Source: UBA8514 sp034933685
GTDB taxonomy: Bacteria; Bacillota; Clostridia; Lachnospirales; Anaerotignaceae
Direction of reading: 5' to 3'
Assembly: GCA_034933685.1 (NCBI GenBank)
Contig: JAYFNB010000002.1
Coordinates: 15,582-79,581, forward strand
DNA length: 64,000 nucleotides
The notes under the pieces are model-generated. The model saw nothing but the letters and a program-made list of their open reading frames with translations. It did not search any database and was not told the DNA's origin. This document shows, piece after piece, positions 53,881 to 63,160 of the stretch. The stretch's first letter is position 1; each line of letters starts with the position of its first letter. Made by a program: the position numbers and the translations under genes.

Positions 53881-54909
53881 ATGAGTTTCACAAGTATTAA
53901 GCCTATTTTATCCCCTTCTCAGTTTATGGAGGAAATTCCTATGCCTTCTGAGCTTAAAAAAATAAAAGCCGAAAGAGATGCTGAGTTAAAAAACATTATA
54001 GAAGGCAAAAGCGATAAATTTGTTGTTATTGTTGGCCCTTGCTCGGCCAGTGATGAAGATGCAGTTTGTGACTACACATATCGTTTAGCAAAACTGAACG
54101 ATAAGGTTAAGGACAAGCTGTTTATAATTCCACGTATATATACCAACAAACCTCGCACCACAGGTGAGGGCTACAAAGGTATGCTTCATCAGCCAGACCC
54201 TAATAAAGGTCCAAATATTCTTGAAGGTATTCGTGCTTTAAGAAAAATGCACATTCGTGCCATTAACGAAACACATCTTACTGCTGCTGATGAAATGCTT
54301 TACCCTGAAAACTATGCGTTTTTAGATGATATTTTAACCTATGTTTCCATTGGCGCGCGTTCTGTTGAAAATCAGCAGCATCGCTTGGTTTCCAGTGGCA
54401 TAGATTTTCCTGTAGGTATGAAAAACCCAACCAGCGGTGATTTCTCTGTTATGCTTAATGCAGTTTATGCGGCGCAATCCAGCCATACTTTCCTTTATCG
54501 TGATGAAGAAGTTGCAACGCACGGCAATCCCCTTGCCCATGCAATTTTACGTGGTGCAGTAAATAAACATGGCAGAAGCATACCAAACTACCACTATGAG
54601 GACATGGTACTTTTGGCGGAAATGTACCTTGAAAAAGGACTTGAAAACCCATTTGTTATTGTTGATGTTAACCACTCAAATTCTCAAAAGGTATTTTCAG
54701 AACAACCAAGAATTATTAAAGAAGTCCTTCACAGCCGTAACCTTAACAGTTCACTTAATAATCTTGTTCGTGGAGTAATGATCGAAAGCTTTATTGAAGA
54801 GGGTTGCCAAAGCACCAACGGCAATATTTACGGCAAATCTATTACAGATGCTTGTTTGGGATGGGATGATACTGAAAATTTATTGCTCTATATGGCAGAA
54901 CACGTATAA
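53881..54909 (+). CDS. aroG: 3-Deoxy-7-phosphoheptulonate synthase (AroG type I-alpha)
   Basis: DAHP synthase is the first step of aromatic amino acid synthesis. The 342-residue protein matches the alpha type I enzymes, with VIVGPCSASD near residue 48, PRTTGEGYKG near residue 95 and YGKSITDACLGWDDTE near the C-terminus. The ATG at 53881 is chosen. Upstream TTG codons at 53872 and 53875 are possible but closer to the AAAGGA site. It is divergent from trpS, which is a suggestive aromatic pairing. Confidence 0.93.
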   Translation: MSFTSIKPILSPSQFMEEIPMPSELKKIKAERDAELKNIIEGKSDKFVVIVGPCSASDEDAVCDYTYRLAKLNDKVKDKLFIIPRIYTNKPRTTGEGYKGMLHQPDPNKGPNILEGIRALRKMHIRAINETHLTAADEMLYPENYAFLDDILTYVSIGARSVENQQHRLVSSGIDFPVGMKNPTSGDFSVMLNAVYAAQSSHTFLYRDEEVATHGNPLAHAILRGAVNKHGRSIPNYHYEDMVLLAEMYLEKGLENPFVIVDVNHSNSQKVFSEQPRIIKEVLHSRNLNSSLNNLVRGVMIESFIEEGCQSTNGNIYGKSITDACLGWDDTENLLLYMAEHV

Positions 54910-54917
54910 AATTGACT

Positions 54918-54945
54918 TTGCAGGCATATGCCTGCAATTTTTTTA
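54918..54945 (+). terminator. Terminator of the DAHP synthase gene
   Basis: TTGCAGGC pairs exactly with GCCTGCAA around ATAT and is followed by seven T. Confidence 0.92.
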
Positions 54946-54976
54946 CCTTTTTTTGATATTATTTTATCAATGTCTA

Positions 54977-55004
54977 TTGGCAATTTTCAAATATATGGTA
55001 TAAT
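54977..55004 (+). promoter_or_regulatory. Promoter of the alcohol dehydrogenase gene
   Basis: TTGGCA (54977-54982) and a perfect TATAAT (54999-55004) are separated by 16 bases, with TGG directly before the -10 as an extended element. Confidence 0.8.
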
Positions 55005-55063
55005 ATTAGTAACTTAAGTAAAAGCTTTAGTTAATATTAGGAATTGAAAAGGGGGAATAAGAA

Positions 55064-56242
55064 ATGAACAGATTTACTTTACCAAGAGATATTTATTACG
55101 GAAAAGATTCGCTTGCGGTTTTAAAAACATTAAAAGGCAAAAAAGCTATCCTCGTTATTGGTGGTGGCTCTATGAAAAAGTTTGGTTTTGTTGATAAAGT
55201 AGTTGGTTACTTAAACGAAGCAGGAATAGAAACTCAGTTGTTTGAAAATGTTGAACCCGACCCTTCTGTAGAAACAGTAATGAAAGGTGCCCAAGCAATG
55301 ACTCAATTCCAGCCTGACTGGATTGTATCTATGGGTGGCGGTTCACCAATTGATGCTGCAAAAGCAATGTGGGCTTTTTATGAATATCCAGAAGTCAAAT
55401 TTGAAGATTTAATTATTCCTTTTAACTTCCCTACATTGAGAACAAAAGCTAAGTTCATTGCTATTCCATCTACATCAGGCACTGCTACTGAAGTTACAGC
55501 CTTTTCTGTTATTACAGATTACCAAAAAGGTATTAAATATCCACTTGCAGACTTTAACATAACACCAGATATTGCTATTGTAGACCCTGCACTTGCAGAA
55601 ACAATGCCAAAAAGTTTAACAGCGCATACAGGTATGGATGCATTAACTCATGCAGTTGAAGCTTACGTTTCAACTTTACACTCTCCTTTTACAGACCCAT
55701 TGGCTATTAAAGCTATACAGATTGTAAACAGTGACTTAATTAAGTCTTTCGAGGGCAGTGTAGAATCTAAAGAGCTTATGCACTATGGACAGTGCCTTGC
55801 TGGTATGGCGTTTTCAAATGCCTTGTTAGGGATTGTTCACTCAATGGCTCATAAAACTGGAGCCGTTTTTTCAACCGGACACATTACGCATGGTCTTGCA
55901 AACGCAATGTACCTTCCATATGTAATTAAATATAATGCTAAAGAACCTGCAGCCGCTGTAAGGTATGCTGAAATTTCCGCTTCCATTGGCATTACAGGAA
56001 CAACTGAAGAAGCAATCAAAGGTTTATGTACTAAGATTGTAGAGCTTAATAACTACATGGCTATCCCTAACACACTTAAGGAATTCGGCATTGTTGAAGA
56101 TGAATTTAAAGCAAAAATTGCTGAAATTTCTAAAAATGCAGTTGGTGATGCGTGCACAGGGTCTAACCCAAGGGCAATTGATCCGGAAACAATGGAAAAA
56201 CTTTTCACATGCATTTATTATGGAACTGAAGTAGACTTTTAA
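55064..56242 (+). CDS. Iron-containing alcohol dehydrogenase
   Basis: The 392-residue protein is a family III (iron-dependent) alcohol dehydrogenase, probably NADPH-linked and acting in fermentative alcohol formation. Marks are the glycine-rich GGGSPIDAAKAMW near residue 90, AHTGMDALTHAVEAYVS near residue 187, and the distal histidines in GIVHSMAHKTG and STGHITHGLANA that bind the metal. It has its own promoter and a bidirectional terminator. The true alcohol or aldehyde substrate is not determined by sequence. Confidence 0.93.
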   Translation: MNRFTLPRDIYYGKDSLAVLKTLKGKKAILVIGGGSMKKFGFVDKVVGYLNEAGIETQLFENVEPDPSVETVMKGAQAMTQFQPDWIVSMGGGSPIDAAKAMWAFYEYPEVKFEDLIIPFNFPTLRTKAKFIAIPSTSGTATEVTAFSVITDYQKGIKYPLADFNITPDIAIVDPALAETMPKSLTAHTGMDALTHAVEAYVSTLHSPFTDPLAIKAIQIVNSDLIKSFEGSVESKELMHYGQCLAGMAFSNALLGIVHSMAHKTGAVFSTGHITHGLANAMYLPYVIKYNAKEPAAAVRYAEISASIGITGTTEEAIKGLCTKIVELNNYMAIPNTLKEFGIVEDEFKAKIAEISKNAVGDACTGSNPRAIDPETMEKLFTCIYYGTEVDF

Positions 56243-56247
56243 TTTAA

Positions 56248-56291
56248 TTAAAAAGACGGCTAGGGAAAATTTCTCCAGCCGTCTTTTATTT
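56248..56291. terminator. Bidirectional terminator between the alcohol dehydrogenase and pspC genes
   Basis: AAAAGACGGCT pairs with AGCCGTCTTTT with a 15-base loop. T runs follow in both directions, so it can serve both convergent genes. Confidence 0.88.
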
Positions 56292-56300
56292 ATTGATATA

Positions 56301-56525
56301 TTATTCTTTTTCTTTAAATTCAGCGTCAATGTAATTAGGTAATTCTGGCACTATGAACACACAGGCAACGTAAAGAATAATGCCAAACAAAAATCCCGAA
56401 AAAAATGTAAGCAGTACCCATAACAACCTTATAAGCGTTACATCAATATCAAAGTATTCTGCCATTCCAACGCATACGCCAGAAACTTTCTTGCCCTCTT
56501 CAACTCTATAAAGCTTTTTGCTCAT
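56301..56525 (-). CDS. PspC domain protein
   Basis: The 74-residue protein is a PspC-type stress membrane protein. The N-terminal soluble stretch LYRVEEGKKVSGVCVGMAEYF and the helix WVLLTFFSGFLFGIILYVACVFI are diagnostic. A charged C-terminal tail follows. In Firmicutes such proteins sense envelope stress, but no regulator lies beside it. It is 23 bases after the radC stop on the same strand. Confidence 0.85.
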   Translation of the reverse strand: MSKKLYRVEEGKKVSGVCVGMAEYFDIDVTLIRLLWVLLTFFSGFLFGIILYVACVFIVPELPNYIDAEFKEKE

Positions 56526-56548
56526 CTAAATCAATCCTTCCTCGTCTT

Positions 56549-57259
56549 TTAAACATCATCTAAATTTCTAACCAAACCCTTATCCGACATACTAATGTAC
56601 CCGTCATCCGCAACAATTATGTGGTCGGCAACCAAAATATCTATCATATTAAGTGCCTTAATTATGTTAATTGTTGTTTCCACATCACTGCTTGTAGGAA
56701 CAAGACTGCCACCAGGGTGGTTATGTGCCAATATAACACTTCTAGCATTAAATTTAAGCGCCGATTCCACTACACTTCTTGTGTATACATGTGTTTCGTT
56801 CACAGTGCCCATGCTAACCAATGCAGAACTAATAAGTCTGCTTTGAGAGTCCAGACAAATTACATAAAAACATTCACTTTTTTCATAACTAAGCAAAAAC
56901 TTACAATATTCTCCTGCAATATCTGAGCTATCAATAACCTTTCGCGTCTTCCACTTCTCTCCATTGTATCGTCGTATAAACTCACTTACAAGGGCGAAAA
57001 ATACTGCTGTACCCTCGTTAACACCGCATCTACGCTCGAGGTCAGCCACATCTGCATCAAACAGCATCTCAAGGCTACCATATTCATTTAAAAGCGTGTG
57101 TGCTGACTCATTGGTATTTTTTCTTGGGTTTGTATAGTACAAAAGCATCTCTAACAACTCGTGGGTTTCCAATCCTTTTGCACCTGCTTTTTTCAGCCTG
57201 TCGCGCATTCGCTGCCTATGCCCCGAATGTATCCCAGTTCCTTTAATGCACCCACTCAC
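56549..57259 (-). CDS. radC: RadC-family JAB-domain protein
   Basis: The 236-residue protein has a UPF0758/RadC N-terminal helix-hairpin region and a C-terminal JAB1/MPN domain. The metalloprotease-type motif AHNHPGGSLVPTSSD near residue 173 keeps both His and the Asp. The biological role is unclear despite the repair name. Translation starts at a GTG, with GAGGG seven bases upstream, overlapping the DUF402 stop by four bases. Confidence 0.92.
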   Translation of the reverse strand: MSGCIKGTGIHSGHRQRMRDRLKKAGAKGLETHELLEMLLYYTNPRKNTNESAHTLLNEYGSLEMLFDADVADLERRCGVNEGTAVFFALVSEFIRRYNGEKWKTRKVIDSSDIAGEYCKFLLSYEKSECFYVICLDSQSRLISSALVSMGTVNETHVYTRSVVESALKFNARSVILAHNHPGGSLVPTSSDVETTINIIKALNMIDILVADHIIVADDGYISMSDKGLVRNLDDV

Positions 57260-57735
57260 ACGCTAACCCTCATTTCACTGCAAAGAAGGCTTTGTATGCC
57301 ACTGTTATATATAATATTCAGCAACTCGTCCAATATGCGTAGAGCTTTTTTTGCAAGCTCCTGTGTTATAAGGTTTCTGTCAAGTGCTTCAGCAATTTCT
57401 GCTAAGTCCACAACCTTAACTCTTCCGTCTTCATATACGATAACATCTGCAAGAAGGTCTGCAAATATGTAGCTATTTTCTGTTATATCAAATTCGACAT
57501 CAATTATGTCACAATAGTAATACACTAAATTTCCATTTTTGTCTATTAATTTACTTATTTTGTAACCTTTTTTAAGATAATAGTAAGAATATCCACCTAC
57601 AAAGTCCTTACGTGGCTTAAGTACATCCCATTTAGTTATTATTTTATCCTCGTCAGCCTCAAGCATAACATCATCCTTCAAAAGCACAATTTCCTCTGGT
57701 ATGAAGCGTTTTCTGTAAAGCTTAATACTGTTCAT
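57256..57735 (-). CDS. DUF402 domain protein
   Basis: The 159-residue protein belongs to the DUF402/FAU-1-like family. It has the conserved WDVLKPRKDF and YYYCDIIDVEFD stretches and DLLADVIVYEDGRVKVVDLAE, the part typical of the fold. Related proteins act as ribonucleases or phosphatases on nucleotides, but the substrate here is not known. AAAAGGAG precedes the ATG. It is the first gene of a three-gene unit with radC and pspC. Confidence 0.85.
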   Translation of the reverse strand: MNSIKLYRKRFIPEEIVLLKDDVMLEADEDKIITKWDVLKPRKDFVGGYSYYYLKKGYKISKLIDKNGNLVYYYCDIIDVEFDITENSYIFADLLADVIVYEDGRVKVVDLAEIAEALDRNLITQELAKKALRILDELLNIIYNSGIQSLLCSEMRVSV

Positions 57736-57818
57736 GTTATCACTCCTTTTGTATAATAATAATACATAATATGCTTTTCTACAAGGAAGAAATTCGCATA
57801 AAATCTCTTGTATTCGTA

Positions 57819-57848
57819 CAAAAAAGCCATCCTTTTTTGCGGATGGCT
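57819..57848 (-). terminator. Terminator of the Na/Pi cotransporter gene
   Basis: AGCCATCC pairs exactly with GGATGGCT around GCAAAAAA on the minus strand and is followed by six T. Confidence 0.9.
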
Positions 57849-57853
57849 AAATT

Positions 57854-59623
57854 TTATTTACTTACTGCATATTTGTCTTTATAGTAGTTATATGTAAATA
57901 TATACTCCGGTGTAGGGTCGTTGTGGAATTTGTCTGTAAGCTTATGCGCATTAATTTCTCCTGTTCCAATTTCAGAGCTTTGTATAACATAAAGGGCGAT
58001 GTTAGAGCAGTGGTCAGATATCCTTTCAAAATTAGTAAGCAGTTCAAGAAAAGATATTCCAGCTGGCACTGAACACTTTCCATCCACAAGCCTTGCAATA
58101 TGCTTATCCTTAAGTTCAAAATGTATGCTGTCAATAATTTCTTCCAACGGCTCAACATTGAGAGCCTTGCCTAGATCCCTTAAGTCGTAAGCCTCTACCG
58201 CCATATTTAATATTTCCTTAACAGCATTGCTCATAGTGTCAAACTCTCGCAATGCGTATTCCGAAAAGCTTATGCCGTTTTCATAATTGTACAACGCAAC
58301 CTCTGCAATGTTTACTGCATGGTCAGATATTCGTTCAAAATCGCTTAAGCTGTGAAGCATCTCAGTTACGGCAGAGTTATTTGCCTCACCAATATCTCTG
58401 GAAGTAAGCTTAACAAGATAGTTACCCAGAGATGTTTCAAACCTGTCCATAAGGTCTTCATCCTCGTTTAGTTTATCCATTGTCTGCTGGTCAAAGACTT
58501 TAAACAAGCTTGTTGCCCTAACTAAATTTTCGTAGGAAAGCTTAGCCATAGCCGAAATAATTTTTCTGCTTTGTTCAACAGCAAGGCTAGGCGTATTTAG
58601 CAAAAGGTCATCTAAAAGGTCAAGCTCTTGTTCTCCTACAGAAACATCCTTCTCTTTAACAAATTTTTTTGATGTCTTAATAAGCAAATCGACAAAAGGT
58701 AAAAGAATAACTGTAGTACAAATGTTAAACAAAGTGTGAAAATCTGCAATATTTCCTCTTGTCATTGTAGAATCCCAAAATGAGAATTTAATTACCAAAT
58801 TAAGCCCATAAATAACAATAAAAAATATTACCATACCGCAAACATTAGCAAGAACATCGATAAATACAGCCCTTTTTGCAGCTTTCTTAGACCCAAAAGA
58901 AGCAAGAACAACCGTAACACATTTACCAACATTTTGCCCCAGTATGATTGGCACAGCAGTAGAAAAGGTAATTGCACCTGTAGATGCCAGTGCCTGCAAA
59001 ATACCTACCGATGCAGATGAGCTTTGAAGCACAGCTGTCATTACACACCCTAGAATAATACCCAGAATAGGATTTTTAAAGTGCATAATAGCATCTGTAA
59101 ACCAAACTGATTCTTTTAAGGGTGAAAGAGTTTTTTCCATAGTATTCATGCCAAAAAAAATCATACCCAAACCAAGTAAAATAGTTCCAATATCTTTAGC
59201 TTTTTTCTTTTTGGAAAATACATACATTGCAGCACCAATACCAATAAGTATTGGCCCAAAAGAAGATGGCTTTAATAAAGCCAGAAAAAGATTAGACCCA
59301 TCAAGGTCACCTAAACGAAGAATTTGTGCCGTTACTGTAGTTCCAATGTTAGCGCCCATAACAACTGGCACTGCGTGTGAAAGCTTCATAATACCAGCAT
59401 TTAATAATCCAACAACCATAATTGTTGTAGCTGATGAACTTTGAATAACGCCTGTAACAGCAGTACCAAGAAGAACTCCTTTAAAACGATTGCTGGTTAT
59501 TTTTTCAAGCATCTTTTCTAGTCTAGCTCCTGCTAACTTTTCAAGAGCCACACCAAGCATGCTCATTCCAAAAAGAAACAGCCCAATCCCTGCAAATAAA
59601 GGCAGAATACTAATTACGTTCAT
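57854..59623 (-). CDS. Na/Pi cotransporter family protein with PhoU domain
   Basis: The 589-residue protein is a NptA/Na-Pi cotransporter family member. The membrane part (about residues 1-310) carries two QSSSA motifs (VIQSSSATTIM and VLQSSSASVGIL) that form the inverted repeat of the transporter. The C-terminal PhoU-like helical domain (about residues 340-560) may regulate it. It probably imports phosphate with Na+. GAGGT lies near the ATG. Confidence 0.93.
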   Translation of the reverse strand: MNVISILPLFAGIGLFLFGMSMLGVALEKLAGARLEKMLEKITSNRFKGVLLGTAVTGVIQSSSATTIMVVGLLNAGIMKLSHAVPVVMGANIGTTVTAQILRLGDLDGSNLFLALLKPSSFGPILIGIGAAMYVFSKKKKAKDIGTILLGLGMIFFGMNTMEKTLSPLKESVWFTDAIMHFKNPILGIILGCVMTAVLQSSSASVGILQALASTGAITFSTAVPIILGQNVGKCVTVVLASFGSKKAAKRAVFIDVLANVCGMVIFFIVIYGLNLVIKFSFWDSTMTRGNIADFHTLFNICTTVILLPFVDLLIKTSKKFVKEKDVSVGEQELDLLDDLLLNTPSLAVEQSRKIISAMAKLSYENLVRATSLFKVFDQQTMDKLNEDEDLMDRFETSLGNYLVKLTSRDIGEANNSAVTEMLHSLSDFERISDHAVNIAEVALYNYENGISFSEYALREFDTMSNAVKEILNMAVEAYDLRDLGKALNVEPLEEIIDSIHFELKDKHIARLVDGKCSVPAGISFLELLTNFERISDHCSNIALYVIQSSEIGTGEINAHKLTDKFHNDPTPEYIFTYNYYKDKYAVSK

Positions 59624-59825
59624 GTGCTTTACCTCATATCCATTAGTTTGTTTTACTCCATTGTAATTTCCATGTTAATAGTATAACATTAATTTTCAAA
59701 TGCAACAATTTATACCAGACCTAAAAAACGCCAAAATTAAACAAGCAAAATCACTTGTGTTTATAAGATTTTTACATAAACTTCATATATTTTTTACATA
59801 TTCTACTTTTATGTGCAATATACAG

Positions 59826-59854
59826 TTGTCCTTGATGAAGTATTTAGCTATACT
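59826..59854 (+). promoter_or_regulatory. Candidate promoter of the AraC regulator gene
   Basis: TTGTCC (59826-59831) and TATACT (59849-59854) are separated by 17 bases. The start site would fall almost on the GGGAGG ribosome site, leaving a very short leader. Confidence 0.4.
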
Positions 59855-59877
59855 GTAATGGGAGGATTGATTGGAAA

Positions 59878-60750
59878 ATGTTTAATCTGCAATTACACCG
59901 AATAGTTAAAGAAATAAAAGAAAAAGACGAATATATTACCGCTCATACTCACCCATACTTCCACTGCATTTATGCGCTTAGTGGAGAAGGGCTTGTAAAT
60001 TTAGATAATGAAAAATTTATACTTCACAGCGGCATGTTTCTTCGCTGTAATCCAAATGTAATCCACTCTATTTATGGCATAAATAGTTTTCAAAGCTTTG
60101 ACATCAAGTTGTCATGCTCCAGTGATCTTTTTGCCCTCATCACTGCCAGTAAGCCTTGTGTAACCTTAGGCATTTATGAAGATGGACTAATTAAAGAGAT
60201 TTTTCACGAAGCTATACGTAATGACATTTATTCTGAAGAAATAATTAATGCAAAGATGTTGGAACTTGTATTTCGAATATTGCGCAAATCTACTTCCGAA
60301 AATAATGAAAGTATGGATACCTTGCTTGCTATAAACCTTAATGGTAAAAAAACAAAGTGCTCATCCCTTGTTCTGGCACAGCAATATATAGATGATAATA
60401 TTAATAAAGCAATTTCAGTTTCACACCTAGCTAATTTATGCGGATACAGCACAGCCTATTTTTCCAGCTGTTTCAAAGAGACATATAGCTATTCTCCGTC
60501 AAAATATATCGCTTTGAAAAGGGTTGAAAAAGCAAAAATGCTTATGCTTACCACAAACCTTAATATAACCCAAATAGCCGATTCTGTAGGTGTAGAATTA
60601 CATTCCTTCAGCAAGATGTTTAAAAAAATTGTAGGCATTTCGCCTATTCAATACTATAATCGAGCAAATAGCAACATTGGTATTAATATATCCAAAAACA
60701 GCCCTTATGTAAAAGATGTTGATTTTGAAATACCCAAAAAAAGGCTGTAA
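59878..60750 (+). CDS. AraC-family transcriptional regulator
   Basis: The 290-residue protein has an N-terminal cupin ligand-binding domain (THPYFHCIYALSGEG near residue 23) and a C-terminal pair of AraC helix-turn-helix motifs (residues about 165-260). The second ends with SFSKMFKKIVGISPIQYY, the diagnostic AraC tail. It lies 105 bases upstream of a LarA-homologue operon in the same direction, so it most likely activates or represses that operon in response to a substrate-like ligand. Confidence 0.9.
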   Translation: MFNLQLHRIVKEIKEKDEYITAHTHPYFHCIYALSGEGLVNLDNEKFILHSGMFLRCNPNVIHSIYGINSFQSFDIKLSCSSDLFALITASKPCVTLGIYEDGLIKEIFHEAIRNDIYSEEIINAKMLELVFRILRKSTSENNESMDTLLAINLNGKKTKCSSLVLAQQYIDDNINKAISVSHLANLCGYSTAYFSSCFKETYSYSPSKYIALKRVEKAKMLMLTTNLNITQIADSVGVELHSFSKMFKKIVGISPIQYYNRANSNIGINISKNSPYVKDVDFEIPKKRL

Positions 60751-60854
60751 GAATGTTTCTAAAATCAAAAATAAAGACAAATAAATCAAAAATCTAACTA
60801 AATCATTTTTTGTCGTCTTCTACTATACTTATTGAAACAGAAGGAGGCAAAAAA

Positions 60855-62174
60855 ATGTTTGATTTTAATGATTATAGCGTAATTGAAGAACTTCTAAGCA
60901 CAACAAAAATTCCAAAAATGTTCAAAGTTAAGCAACATTTTTCCCACAACAAATTAGAAGATGTTGCAAAAGAAACTCGTATTCAGCTTGATAAGGCAAA
61001 CCTTCGTCCGCTTCTTAAAAGTGGAATGACAATTGCAGTAACTGCTAGTAGTCGTGGAATTGCAAATCAAAATGTAATACTTAAAGAGGTAGTTTCTTTC
61101 CTTAAAGAAAATGGAACAAATCCGTTTATTATTCCAGCCATGGGTAGCCACGGCGGTGCAACATCAACTGGTCAAATGGAGATTTTATCATCCTACGGAA
61201 TAACCGAGGAATTTTGCAGTTGTCCAATAAAAAGCTCTATGGAAACAGTATGCATAGGCTCTGTTTTTGATGATGGTAAAAATTTACCAGTATTCATTGA
61301 TAAGTTTGCTGCACAAGCAGACGGAATAGTTGCTGTGAACCGCATAAAGCCACACAGTGCCTTTAGAGGGCCATATGAATCAGGTATTACTAAAATGCTG
61401 TGTATTGGCTTAGGTAAGCAAATTGGCGCCGACAGCATGCATCGTGATGGATTCAAGTATTTTAAAACACGTATACCGCTTTTTGGCAATTATGTGCGCA
61501 CACATACAAATGTGCTATTTGGTGTAGCCACAATCGAAAACGCATTTGATGAAACAAACCGAATTGAAGTTATGAAAAATAGTGAAATACCAATAAAAGA
61601 ACCTGAACTGCTTAAATATGCAGCCAGCCTAATGCCACGAATTTTAATTGACAGCACTGATGTACTTATTGTAAAGGAAATAGGCAAGAATTTTTCAGGC
61701 AGCGGAATGGACCCCAATATTTCAGGCACATGGAGCACTCCATATGGAAGTGGAGGTATAAAAAAACAGCGCACCTGCGTTTTGGATTTGTCAGATGCTT
61801 CCCATGGCAACGGCTTAGGTATAGGTCAAGCAGACACAACAACTTTGCGTTTTTTTAATAAAATGGATTTTTTGTCCACATATCCTAATGCACTAACTTC
61901 CACAGTTTTTTTGCCAGTTAAGCTTGCCATGGTTCTTAAAAACGATGAGATGGCAATTAAAGGAGCAATTAAAACTTGCAATGAAATTGATACTTCCAAT
62001 GCAAAAATAGTTATGATTGAGAACACCTTGAGCATTGAAGAAATATATCTTTCTTCCGCATTCCTAGATGAGATAAAGTACGTTGATGGTATAGAAATAT
62101 TAAGCGATTGCATGGAAGTGCCCTTTGATAATAATGGAAACATGCTTGTATGGAATAAGGGAGAAAACCAATGA
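60855..62174 (+). CDS. LarA-family (nickel-pincer racemase) homologue
   Basis: The 439-residue protein belongs to the LarA/DUF2088 superfamily, 2-hydroxy-acid racemases or epimerases that use a nickel-pincer (NPN) cofactor. Key residues follow LarA spacing: His99 in MGSHGG, His167 in RIKPHSAF, Lys180 in ESGITKM and His196 in DSMHRDG, comparable to LarA His108, His174, Lys184 and His200. The start is the ATG at 60855, with AAGGAGG eight bases upstream, rather than an upstream in-frame ATG at 60810. The cofactor genes larB, larC and larE are not in this window. The substrate is unknown. Confidence 0.85.
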   Translation: MFDFNDYSVIEELLSTTKIPKMFKVKQHFSHNKLEDVAKETRIQLDKANLRPLLKSGMTIAVTASSRGIANQNVILKEVVSFLKENGTNPFIIPAMGSHGGATSTGQMEILSSYGITEEFCSCPIKSSMETVCIGSVFDDGKNLPVFIDKFAAQADGIVAVNRIKPHSAFRGPYESGITKMLCIGLGKQIGADSMHRDGFKYFKTRIPLFGNYVRTHTNVLFGVATIENAFDETNRIEVMKNSEIPIKEPELLKYAASLMPRILIDSTDVLIVKEIGKNFSGSGMDPNISGTWSTPYGSGGIKKQRTCVLDLSDASHGNGLGIGQADTTTLRFFNKMDFLSTYPNALTSTVFLPVKLAMVLKNDEMAIKGAIKTCNEIDTSNAKIVMIENTLSIEEIYLSSAFLDEIKYVDGIEILSDCMEVPFDNNGNMLVWNKGENQ

Positions 62175-63148
62175 AAAATATAGTAATGACACAAGCTTTG
62201 TGTAAAGAAGGTTACGATATATTAGAAAATAATGGTACTATATATGTTGCAGACAATCCAAACCCTACAGAATATATGGATAAAATGGCAACTGCAAATT
62301 GCATAGTTGTGCGAATAGGCCACATGACAAAAGAAGAGATAGAAGCTTCACCTCACTTGGAAGTAATCGGACGTCCTGGCGTAGGTTACGACAGTATAGA
62401 CGTTGATGCCGCAACAAAAAGAGGTATTCCAATAGTTATAACACCCAGTGCAAATGCTGATTCTGTAGCAGAACACACAATGGCAATGATTTTTGCACTC
62501 TCGTCAAATCTAGTCGAAGCCCATAATGAAACACTTATTGGCAACTTTGCCATTCGCAATAACGGTAAGGCTTTTGAACTAAATCATAAGCTTTTAGGCA
62601 TTGCTGGCATAGGGGATATTGGTAAGCGTGTTGCAAAACTGGCGCAGGGAATGAATTTAAAAATTTGCGCCTTCGATCCTGCTTATAACAAAGAACAGAT
62701 GGAATCACTAAATATTCAATATTGTTCCACGTTGGAGAATATGTTGGAAATCTCTGATGTTATCACCATACATACACCTCTAACAGATGAAACCCGTAAT
62801 ATGTTTAACCTTGAACATATGAAAAAGATGAAAAAAACTTCTCTACTTGTAAACTGCGCACGTGGTGGTATAATAAACGAGAGGGATTTAGTGCATGCGC
62901 TTAATAGTGGCATCATAGCAGGAGCTGGAATTGATGTATTTGTGGAAGAACCACCATATACCGACCACATACTTTTCACCGCTCAAAACATCATATGTTC
63001 GCCACATAGTGCTGCCCAAACACGTGAAGCTGTAATAAATATGGCTACACAATGTGCCCAAGGATGCTCTGCGGTTATGCAAGGTGAAAAGTGGACTAAT
63101 GTGGCAAACCCAGATGTGTATAATCACCCAAAATGGCTGAAAAAATAA
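62171..63148 (+). CDS. D-isomer-specific 2-hydroxyacid dehydrogenase
   Basis: The 325-residue protein is an NAD-dependent D-2-hydroxyacid dehydrogenase. The Rossmann loop is GIGDIG at 146-151 and the catalytic triad is Arg231 (NCARGGI), Glu260 (VEEPP) and His279 (SPHSAAQ). It overlaps the LarA homologue in an ATGA motif, so the two products are coupled. Together they could interconvert 2-hydroxy-acid isomers and oxidise one of them to the 2-keto acid. The substrate (lactate, phosphoglycerate or a sugar acid) cannot be fixed from the sequence. Confidence 0.92.
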   Translation: MKNIVMTQALCKEGYDILENNGTIYVADNPNPTEYMDKMATANCIVVRIGHMTKEEIEASPHLEVIGRPGVGYDSIDVDAATKRGIPIVITPSANADSVAEHTMAMIFALSSNLVEAHNETLIGNFAIRNNGKAFELNHKLLGIAGIGDIGKRVAKLAQGMNLKICAFDPAYNKEQMESLNIQYCSTLENMLEISDVITIHTPLTDETRNMFNLEHMKKMKKTSLLVNCARGGIINERDLVHALNSGIIAGAGIDVFVEEPPYTDHILFTAQNIICSPHSAAQTREAVINMATQCAQGCSAVMQGEKWTNVANPDVYNHPKWLKK

Positions 63149-63160
63149 GGAGGCTGGCTA